Source: Planctomycetota bacterium
Lineage (GTDB): Bacteria > Planctomycetota > PUPC01 > JACPCR01
Direction of reading: 5' to 3'
Length of the DNA: 12,848 nt
NCBI GenBank assembly: GCA_030740295.1
Contig: JASLXP010000493.1
Span: 1-12,848, forward strand
Each line of letters opens with the position of its first letter. The stretch's first letter is position 1. Below, piece after piece: positions 7,934 through 12,848 of this stretch. A model generated the notes under the pieces. It searched no databases, was not told where the DNA came from, and saw only the letters and a program-made list of their open reading frames with translations. The position numbers and the translations under genes are program-made.

Positions 7934-8120
7934 GGCATAAGTCGGTATGGGGTAATCTCAATGACGCTCAGGTTAGATGGCTGAAGCAATCGAGACAAGT
8001 ACGCCAGCGGTTCGTCTGATTCGGCAACGGTGACGTTCTGCTGGCAGCATGTCGCTACGCTCTGTCTAGGTGCGCCAGCACCCATGCGGGCCTCCCTTCT
8101 GAAATTGCCTTCGGCGTCAG

Positions 8121-8146
8121 GCCGGCTGGGAGCCGGCACGCCCAGG
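8121..8146. repeat. Dispersed palindromic repeat, copy 2
   Basis: GCCGGCT-GGG-AGCCGGC is followed by ACGCCCAGG. It matches 2688-2713 at 25 of 26 positions. Both copies are in gaps around the same minus-strand gene set and in the same plus-strand orientation. Confidence 0.7.
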
Positions 8147-8208
8147 GTAATCCTTCCTCTGGTCAGCCGTCAGATTCTGTTGTTACTCGGCACGTCAAGT
8201 CACTTTCA

Positions 8209-8214
8209 TATATT
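8209..8214 (+). promoter_or_regulatory. Possible -10 box for the rightward genes
   Basis: TATATT lies in an AT-rich patch 72 bases before the ATG at 8287. The best -35-like hexamer nearby (TTGTTA at 8180) is 23 bases away, too far for a standard sigma-70 promoter, so this is a weak suggestion. Confidence 0.2.
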
Positions 8215-8276
8215 CTGGAGTTTAAGTGATCTGTTCGTAGCGCGGACTTTTGCCCTCAAGAACTGCTGATGCCATC

Positions 8277-8281
8277 GGAGG
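8277..8281 (+). promoter_or_regulatory. Shine-Dalgarno deciding the start of the TIM-barrel gene
   Basis: GGAGG is followed by AAAAG and the ATG at 8287. An ATG at 8269 in the same frame lies upstream of this site and has no such sequence before it, so the start at 8287 is preferred. Confidence 0.75.
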
Positions 8282-8286
8282 AAAAG

Positions 8287-9972
8287 ATGAAAACCCAAGA
8301 AGATTTTCGAATCGAAGCTCTGGTCGATTTTGTAGATGATGCCAGCAGTGCAGAGGAACCGATTGGCGAAGCGCACATAGACTCGATGATGCAAAGGCTG
8401 GTCGAGTGCGGGGTGCGCCGGGTGAGCTGGTCCTATTACGGTGACGGACACGGCGGCTACTTCTTTCCCGCTCCGGGCTTTGAGGGAACTGGGAAACGCG
8501 GGTGGACGCTGGCGGAGACTTATCAACGGTTGGGCAACCCGCTTCGCGTCGCGGTCGAAGCCGCCCGCCGGCACGGGCTGGAGATTTACGCGTACTTCAA
8601 GCCATACGAAACCGGCATCGCCAGCGTTTATCCGGAGGGCTCTCCCGAGGCACAGCGCTGGGGACGTCTCGCGCACATCGGCGGTCGACTGTCGTGGCTG
8701 GATCGGTTCGTTGTCGACCGGCCAGACCTCCGCATCCGGCGGAAAACGGATGACCTGCCCCCTGACATTCTGGCCCGTCCCGTTCATGCCATCCGTCTGG
8801 TGAAGCAGGATGACAGTCCTACTCGGATCAACCGTGAACACCTGCAGCTCTGGGCCAGTCCATTGAACTACCGGTATCAGCAGTTGCCCTTCGATTTCGA
8901 GGTGCACGAAACCGTCGAGCCCTCACCCAAAGAGGTGCGCGACCATGCGGGGAATGTGTTGACCTGCAACGGAGATCCTGTGCGCGTGCTCACGCTGTCC
9001 GGCTTTGAACTCAACGACCCTTACCTCGCAGTGCTGACGGACTTTACCGAAGGGCCGGCCGACTTCATGAACGCGGGCACCGACCTGTCTGTTGCGCTGG
9101 ATTCGGATGGCCGGGAAATTCCGGGAGTGACTGCCACCGGTGGCGCCATCTGGTATCGCGACCAGGTCGATCTGTATAAGTGGGGGCTGATGTTCGATTA
9201 CGGCTGGGGACGACAGCCCGTGACCCTCGACAACCCGGCGACTCCCGGAGAACGGCGTACCAGCGGATTCGTAGCCTTCGCCCGCGGACGCAACGCGTAC
9301 CTGCCCGGCGCTTTGTGCGAAACAGAACCGGAAGTGCAGGAATATTGGTTGTCCTGCGTCGGCGAGATGCTCGACGCGGGGGTGGACGGCATCGACTTTC
9401 GTGAGGAAAACCACAGCACTCACACCGACTATCCGGAGGATTACGGCTACAACCCCGCGGTGCTGGCCGGGTGCGAAAGCCGCGGCACGGACGACATCGC
9501 TCAAGTGCGTGGGGATGCATACACAGATTTCTTGCGCAGGGCGAACGCCCTGATCCGCAGTGCAGGCAGGCAGATGCGATACAACCTGCAAATCGACTGG
9601 TTTCGTCCCGACCCGAGCGTCGTTCGGGCTGCGGCCTACCCTCTAAATATCGACTTCCAGTGGCAGCGCTGGATCGATGATGGCCTGATGGATGAAGCCA
9701 TCCTGCGCTTTTACCACTTCCCCTTTGAGTGCCTTTACGAAGACAGCGTCGCTCTCGAAATGATCGAGCGCTGCCAGGCGAAAGGAATTCCCATGACCGT
9801 GAACCGCTACATCCGGGCCGAAACCCTCGCCGATGAGTTCCGCCGCATCGAGAGGGACGAACGATTCAGTGGGTTCATCCTTTACGAAACAAACACCTTC
9901 ATGAGAGCGCAGCGCAAAGACAGTTTCGAGATCACCATGCCGGAAGTGCAATCCTTGAAGAAGACGGATTGA
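8287..9972 (+). CDS. Unrecognised TIM-barrel-like protein, candidate glycoside hydrolase
   Basis: A 561-residue protein with no signal peptide, so probably cytoplasmic. I cannot assign it to a numbered family. It shows barrel-like strands each ending in acidic or aromatic residues: RRVSWSYYGDG (44-54), LEIYAYFKPYE (98-108), DAGVDGIDFREEN (363-375), MRYNLQIDW (430-438), LNIDFQW (453-459), IPMTVNRY (501-508) and FILYETNTF (530-538). The pattern resembles the GHL10/alpha-amylase-like glycosidases, whose catalytic acids sit at strand ends. E373, E374, D437 and E534 are the first candidates, by inference only. Between about 160 and 290 the chain looks like an inserted beta domain. The start is fixed by GGAGG. 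It is followed after 93 bases by the DUF1961 gene on the same strand and is divergent from the PcRGLX-like set, so a role in pectin breakdown is plausible. It could also act on another glycoside or be non-enzymatic. Confidence 0.7.
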   Translation: MKTQEDFRIEALVDFVDDASSAEEPIGEAHIDSMMQRLVECGVRRVSWSYYGDGHGGYFFPAPGFEGTGKRGWTLAETYQRLGNPLRVAVEAARRHGLEIYAYFKPYETGIASVYPEGSPEAQRWGRLAHIGGRLSWLDRFVVDRPDLRIRRKTDDLPPDILARPVHAIRLVKQDDSPTRINREHLQLWASPLNYRYQQLPFDFEVHETVEPSPKEVRDHAGNVLTCNGDPVRVLTLSGFELNDPYLAVLTDFTEGPADFMNAGTDLSVALDSDGREIPGVTATGGAIWYRDQVDLYKWGLMFDYGWGRQPVTLDNPATPGERRTSGFVAFARGRNAYLPGALCETEPEVQEYWLSCVGEMLDAGVDGIDFREENHSTHTDYPEDYGYNPAVLAGCESRGTDDIAQVRGDAYTDFLRRANALIRSAGRQMRYNLQIDWFRPDPSVVRAAAYPLNIDFQWQRWIDDGLMDEAILRFYHFPFECLYEDSVALEMIERCQAKGIPMTVNRYIRAETLADEFRRIERDERFSGFILYETNTFMRAQRKDSFEITMPEVQSLKKTD

Positions 9973-10065
9973 TGTAAGGCAGGTGGCCGCCTCTCGAAGC
10001 CGTTTACGACAAGCAGGCTGAATGGCGCTACGATATTCACGGCCTGGAGCACTCGGAGAGTAGAA

Positions 10066-10806
10066 ATGAAATATGGTAATTCCAATGCTGAAGAATTCGC
10101 TGCGTTTGAGAAGCTCGACCTTCCCCTCGCCCTTGAGGACGACGGAACCGGTGACTGGCGAGACAACTGGGGTCTGGACGGAGAGCGGGCCGTCATCCGC
10201 AATACGCCACGGGGTATGGTCTTCTCGGCCGGGCCGGTGGCCAGGGACAATGCCTCCCATGCCGTGCTCTGGACCAAAAAGAGCTTCTCCGGCGACATGA
10301 AGGTGGAATTCGATTTCACTCGACTCGACACTATCAATCGGTATGTGAACATCCTCTACTTCCATGCACAGGGGATCGGCGGCGAGTACGGGCAGGACAT
10401 CCATACCTGGGCGGACCGGCGCGAGATTCCATACATGAAGACCTACTTCGAGAAGATGAACCTCCTGCACATCTCCTACGCCGCCTTCGGCAACGCCAAC
10501 GACGAAGAAGAAAACTACCTGCGCGTGCGTCGCTATCCCGTAACCCCAGAGCGCAGCTTCCACGAGATCGAGGTAGAGCCGACCATCGAGGACACGGGAG
10601 GCTTCCAACCTGGCGTTCTCCACCGCATGTGTTTCGTCAAGACGGCCGACAAGCTGGGCCTGCGCATCGAGACCGAAACCGGAGGCCTGCACCACATCTG
10701 GGATACCGCTTCGGTGGCGCCGCCCCAGTCCGGCCCACTGGGCATCCGCCACATGTGGACCAAGTGCTCGCGCTACCATAACCTGCGAATCTACAGCGAG
10801 GCGTGA
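10066..10806 (+). CDS. DUF1961 family protein, YesU-like
   Basis: A 246-residue protein without a signal peptide. The family has a concanavalin-like beta-sandwich fold, as in Bacillus subtilis YesU, which is encoded in the rhamnogalacturonan-I region. Its exact reaction is not established. Matching features are VLWTKKSFSGDMKVEFDF (strand pair near residue 70-84), ILYFHAQGIGGE, the HISYAAFGN motif (about 134-142), the conserved NYLRVRRYP segment, and the ending GPLGIRHM..CSRYHNLRIYSE, which fits the last strands of YesU-like proteins. GGAGAG five bases before the ATG supports the start. It probably shares a transcript with the TIM-barrel gene upstream. Together with the YetA-like gene it points to pectin side-chain or backbone processing. 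The family call is strong by recall of the pattern; the substrate is inferred. Confidence 0.82.
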   Translation: MKYGNSNAEEFAAFEKLDLPLALEDDGTGDWRDNWGLDGERAVIRNTPRGMVFSAGPVARDNASHAVLWTKKSFSGDMKVEFDFTRLDTINRYVNILYFHAQGIGGEYGQDIHTWADRREIPYMKTYFEKMNLLHISYAAFGNANDEEENYLRVRRYPVTPERSFHEIEVEPTIEDTGGFQPGVLHRMCFVKTADKLGLRIETETGGLHHIWDTASVAPPQSGPLGIRHMWTKCSRYHNLRIYSEA

Positions 10807-10843
10807 GGCGGACCGCAGCGTTTTGGATTCGACTCATTCTTAC

Positions 10844-10894
10844 CTTTCATCTTGCTTTTCATCTTTACTTTCTGTCTGCCGCCTTTTCATCTTT
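10844..10894. repeat. Short direct repeats in a pyrimidine-rich tract
   Basis: CTTTTCATCTTT occurs exactly at 10855-10866 and again at 10883-10894, 28 bases apart, with a shorter version (CTTTCATCTT) at 10844-10853. The surrounding 10836-10920 is strongly pyrimidine-rich on the plus strand. It may be the 3' untranslated region of the DUF1961 transcript. Confidence 0.6.
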
Positions 10895-10938
10895 GGTTTT
10901 GATCTCCACTTTCTCCCGTTTTGAGAAGTTGGGATTAG

Positions 10939-11142
10939 CTTGACGATGTTAACCTCCAGAGGCCACGGGCTCGTCCCGTGGAGGCTCACGCTTTTTCCTC
11001 GCGGCAGGGCAACAATGTCCGGGGAGGCCGCGGGCTTGCCCGGTGGCCTCTAAAATCTCGTGTTGCAGCTACGCGAGGAAAAAACGTGCGCCTCCACGGG
11101 GCAAGCCCGTGGCCTCCTTGGACCGGAGTTAACATTGTCAAG
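10939..11142. repeat. ~204-base imperfect palindromic element with three 27-base units
   Basis: The ends pair as CTTGACGATGTTAAC (10939-10953) with GTTAACATTGTCAAG (11128-11142), one mismatch. Inside, 10959-10985 pairs with 11090-11116 (25 of 27), and 10985-11003 pairs with 11072-11090 with few mismatches. A third 27-base unit at 11024-11050 sits in the centre and is itself palindromic (GAGGCC..GGGC-TTG-CCCG..GGCCTC). The three units start 65 and 66 bases apart. It contains no coding frame of note. It lies between two converging genes, so it could end transcription from both sides, or be a MITE-like non-autonomous element. Confidence 0.8.
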
Positions 11143-11193
11143 TTAGAAGCAAGAATGAGAGTGAGAGCGCTGCCGAAGCGGTTCTCGACCGGA

Positions 11194-12021
11194 TCAGTCC
11201 TTGTGTCTTCTCCCTCCTTCCATCGAAGAAAGGTGGTGCCTGATCTTGCCGGGGATGTTGGTGGTGATGGATTGGACTCCCCACTGTCTGAATCGCTGCG
11301 CTGAACCGGGGTCGTCAATCGTCCAGACGTGGTATTCGTACCCCTGCTTCTGAATGTCTTGAATCAGGGCATGGTTGACCAGGGAACTGTTTGTGCTGAT
11401 TCCGGCGGCCCGGATTCTCACGAGCGTTTTCAAGATGGAATCTCGTGTGGGCGTTCGCTGTCCCGATTTGTCTCTCCTGAATTTGGTCAGCCAGTATGTC
11501 TTGTATGACGAGGTCATCGCAGCGAGCGCCTTCATGACCTCCTCCTTGAATGAAATGACAACCATCTGTTTCGGGTCGAGTTCTGAATTCTTCAGCTCCT
11601 TCAGCAGGTGAGGGACGATCTCGGCGCCGCACTTTATCTCGACATAGATCGTCTTCCCGTCCGGGATGGTGGCGAGAACTTCAGCGAGGGTGGGAATGAC
11701 CGTGCCTTTGAACTTGTCACTGTGATGGGCACCGACATCCAGTTTCTGTAACTCCGCCAGAGTGGAGTTTCTGATGTGGAGAGTCTGGCCCGTGAGTTTT
11801 TTCGTGTGGGCGTCGTGGAAACAGACGATGTGGCCGTCTTTCGTGAGGTGGAAATCTCCCTCAATTGCATCGGCCCCGCGTTCCCAGGCCAACTGGAAGG
11901 CCGGGATGGTGTTTTCCGGGGCATCCTTCGAGGCGCCCCGGTGGGCCACAATCATTGGTTCGTCAGCAAACATTGGACTCAGAGCTATGAAGAGAACACA
12001 GATTGGCACGTTTACTCTCAT
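11194..12021 (-). CDS. Secreted glycerophosphodiester phosphodiesterase (GDPD family)
   Basis: A 275-residue protein. The family hydrolyses glycerophosphodiesters to glycerol 3-phosphate and an alcohol in a metal-dependent TIM barrel. A signal peptide (about 1-19, SPMFA-DE) indicates export. Catalytic motifs are complete: H27-R28 in VAHRGA, ENT (36-38), E54 and D56 in AIEGDF, H69 in CFHD, E128 and K130 in VEIK, and WTIDDP (233-238). The length is that of a single GDPD domain. The start at 12021 overlaps, as ATGA, the stop of the GH92 relic upstream, so it was the last gene of an operon and may be read by re-initiation. It has no strong Shine-Dalgarno of its own. The gene ends 52 bases before the palindromic element. 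Its role beside sulfatase and mannosidase remnants may be phosphate or glycerol recovery, by inference. Confidence 0.92.
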   Translation of the reverse strand: MRVNVPICVLFIALSPMFADEPMIVAHRGASKDAPENTIPAFQLAWERGADAIEGDFHLTKDGHIVCFHDAHTKKLTGQTLHIRNSTLAELQKLDVGAHHSDKFKGTVIPTLAEVLATIPDGKTIYVEIKCGAEIVPHLLKELKNSELDPKQMVVISFKEEVMKALAAMTSSYKTYWLTKFRRDKSGQRTPTRDSILKTLVRIRAAGISTNSSLVNHALIQDIQKQGYEYHVWTIDDPGSAQRFRQWGVQSITTNIPGKIRHHLSSMEGGRRHKD

Positions 12022-12149
12022 GCTGTTGCCGCCTCAGACCCCATTTTCATTTCGAGTGTGCCGCCGGCGACTATTTCCTGGTGTGTGAGCCAGGAATGCT
12101 CCTGGGGCTTTCCGTTCAGTTTTATGGATTGAATATAGATGTTTTCTTC
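12018..12149 (-). pseudogene. C-terminal relic of a GH92 alpha-mannosidase
   Basis: The frame ending at the TGA at 12020-12018 encodes EENIYIQSIKLNGKP, then a W-L-T-H-Q-E-I segment, then VAGGTLEMKMGSEA. This is the characteristic last strand pattern of GH92 exo-acting alpha-mannosidases (YIQS..LNGKP...W..H.E...GGTLE..MG). Only about 42 codons are left of a family normally around 700 residues or more. Upstream the frame is soon closed by TGA at 12200-12198 and the sequence turns into a palindromic repeat. The stop still overlaps the phosphodiesterase ATG. It has no plausible start of its own and is a relic, not a gene. Confidence 0.75.
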
Positions 12150-12160
12150 TGAGTTGATAA

Positions 12161-12199
12161 GACGCCTGGAATGGCGTGGCGACGGGCTGCCAGCCTGTC
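12161..12199. repeat. Double palindromic repeat at the sulfatase/GH92 junction
   Basis: ACGCC-tggaat-GGCGT (12162-12177) is followed by GAC-g-GGCT-gcc-AGCC-t-GTC (12181-12199). The 24 bases 12176-12199 match 976-999 at 21 positions. The repeat stands between the end of the sulfatase relic and the beginning of the GH92 relic, so it may have taken part in the deletion or have inserted afterwards. Confidence 0.65.
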
Positions 12200-12251
12200 A
12201 GCCCAGAAAAATGTGATCTGATCAGATCGTCGAAAGTGACAGACTGTGGAT

Positions 12252-12407
12252 TCACCTACTTCCAGTCCATTGAAACCCCAGCACCCAGAGATCGCCGTAC
12301 CCCTGATCGTCCGTCATGATCGGGATCACGTTGGGACGCTCGGCGAAGACTTGCGCCGCGGCAGAGCAGAGCGGGACGGTAAGCAAGAAGGGAGTCTGTT
12401 TTCTCAT
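12252..12407 (-). pseudogene. N-terminal relic of a type I sulfatase
   Basis: A 51-codon frame starts with ATG at 12407, overlapping the stop of the complete-ended sulfatase as ATGA. It encodes a signal peptide (MRKQTPFLL through QVFA) and then ERPNVIPIMTDDQGYGDL, the hallmark N-terminus of secreted type I sulfatases, including the two metal-binding aspartates. Similarity stops at about residue 42 and the frame ends at TGA 12254-12252. The Cys-x-Pro-Ser-Arg site that matures to formylglycine, and everything after it, is absent. In sulfatases the position of the Pro in VIPIM is normally Leu or another aliphatic residue, in keeping with decay. The fragment cannot be an active sulfatase; at most it encodes a short exported peptide. 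Confidence 0.8.
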
Positions 12408-12848
12408 CTGCCCTCTGTTTTATACCCACGTGGGGCATGTTTCAGATGCGTTTTCGGATATTCCGGAGCGCCCTTGGCTTCAACGACGAGTTCCTGGCAG
12501 CGTTTTCTGTATTCCACCAGCACTTCGCGCTGAGCTGGTGATTCAGCCAGATTCTTCAATTCCCGGGGATCATTCTTCAGGTCATACAACTCTTCATAAA
12601 TGGGGGCCTCTCCCCGGATGGATGCGGTCAGCGAGACGATGTGATGCTTGTCCTTCTTTTTATCGAAGTAGCGGATGAATTTGAAGTCCTTGCTGCGTAC
12701 GCCTTCGATGCGGGGATAATTCTGCCCCATAAACATGTTTTCGCAGAAGAAGTCTTTACGCCAGGTATTGCCTTCCTTGCTCATGACGGGCTTCAGGCTG
12801 CGTCCCTGCACCTCGCCGGGAATGGGCACGCCGGCCAATTCCAGAATG
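12404..12848 (-). CDS. Type I sulfatase, C-terminal part (5' end beyond right edge)
   Basis: The last 147 codons of a sulfatase; the frame is open at the right edge, so the catalytic N-terminal domain is outside the window. Recognised features are LELAGVPIPGEVQGRSLKPV near the window edge, GVRSKDFKFIRYFD, and EELYDLKNDPRELKNLAESP, which is the standard C-terminal subdomain of formylglycine sulfatases that remove sulfate esters from polysaccharides or other substrates. The substrate cannot be told from this part. The gene would be exported in most relatives, but the signal peptide is not visible here. Its stop overlaps the ATG of the sulfatase relic, showing that a second sulfatase gene once followed it directly. 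A TTG at 12838 is internal and is not the start. Confidence 0.92.
   Translation of the reverse strand, partial: ILELAGVPIPGEVQGRSLKPVMSKEGNTWRKDFFCENMFMGQNYPRIEGVRSKDFKFIRYFDKKKDKHHIVSLTASIRGEAPIYEELYDLKNDPRELKNLAESPAQREVLVEYRKRCQELVVEAKGAPEYPKTHLKHAPRGYKTEGR

Larger units (their letters stand above)
7934..8286. other. Divergent intergenic region between the two gene sets
   Basis: This stretch of about 350 bases must hold the promoters for the leftward dipeptidase set and the rightward TIM-barrel/DUF1961 set. I see no gene in it. It contains a dispersed palindromic repeat at 8121-8146, a possible -10 box for the rightward genes at 8209-8214, and a strong ribosome binding site at 8277-8281. 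No convincing operator palindrome was found apart from the repeat. If the locus is induced by pectin fragments, the regulator's site should be here, but no regulator is encoded in the window. Confidence 0.65.
10807..11193. other. Convergent intergenic region, no gene seen
   Basis: The DUF1961 and phosphodiesterase genes end facing each other across 387 bases. The left part is a pyrimidine-rich tract with short direct repeats and the middle is a large palindromic element, both listed separately. The remaining right part (11143-11193) is purine-rich (AAGAATGAGAGTGAGAG) and partly mirrors the left tract. No open frame with recognisable content was found. Confidence 0.7.

Noticed and set aside
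7960..8010. TTGTCT and TAACCT with 17-base spacing as a leftward promoter for the M19 gene
   Set aside because: The -10 hexamer matches consensus at only three positions, which is too weak to report.
9643..10779. Minus-strand open frame of 378 codons across the TIM-barrel end and DUF1961 gene
   Set aside because: It spans two genes and the gap between them, has no recognisable domain, and the plus-strand DUF1961 match with a good ribosome binding site explains the region.
10959..11116. Regular 27-base repeats as a CRISPR array
   Set aside because: Only three units, in mixed orientation, spaced 65-66 bases with the spacers themselves forming inverted arms, and no cas gene nearby.
12034..12255. 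73-codon minus-strand frame starting MNPQSV
   Set aside because: It runs through the palindromic repeat in a frame different from the GH92 relic and shows no family pattern; the GH92 frame explains the sequence better.

Overview
The window looks like accessory, carbohydrate-degrading DNA from a bacterium of the Planctomycetota-Verrucomicrobiota-Lentisphaerota (PVC) group. The grounds are a two-PDZ DUF6288-type secreted protein, a type I sulfatase plus a sulfatase relic, an exo-rhamnogalacturonan-lyase-like protein with a LamG tail, GC-rich genes, and intergenic gaps full of short palindromic repeats. The assignment is inferred from gene families; no ribosomal or other marker gene is present. 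No RNA gene, CRISPR array, integrase or transposase was seen.

Layout from left to right. (1) 1-937, minus: N-terminal part of an exported protein with two PDZ repeats, running off the left edge. (2) 938-1512: 575 bases without a gene, holding several palindromic repeats. (3) 1513-7933, minus: a set read from right to left as an M19 dipeptidase-family protein, a 1331-residue PcRGLX/YetA-like protein whose start is only 9 bases after the dipeptidase stop, and, after a 124-base repeat-bearing gap, an M24 Xaa-Pro-type aminopeptidase. (4) 7934-8286: divergent control region. (5) 8287-10806, plus: an unrecognised TIM-barrel-like protein and a DUF1961 (YesU-like) protein. (6) 10807-11193: convergent gap with a pyrimidine-rich tract and a ~204-base palindromic element. 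(7) 11194-12848, minus: a sulfatase (C-terminal part only), a 51-codon sulfatase relic, the last ~40 codons of a GH92 alpha-mannosidase, and a glycerophosphodiester phosphodiesterase. Neighbours here are joined by ATGA stop/start overlaps.

The central block reads best as a divergent rhamnogalacturonan-I (pectin) utilisation locus. The PcRGLX/YetA-like protein and the DUF1961/YesU-like protein both have Bacillus subtilis counterparts in the yes-yet rhamnogalacturonan region, and here they flank one shared control region. The TIM-barrel protein between them is a candidate new glycosidase. The two peptidase-family proteins may handle peptide parts of the substrate, but that is inference.

The most striking items are: the decayed sulfatase/GH92 operon segment at 12018-12407, which retains the stop/start overlaps at both ends; an M19 protein that seems to lack two of the family's metal-ligand motifs; and several palindromic repeat families, two of which recur thousands of bases apart inside the window.
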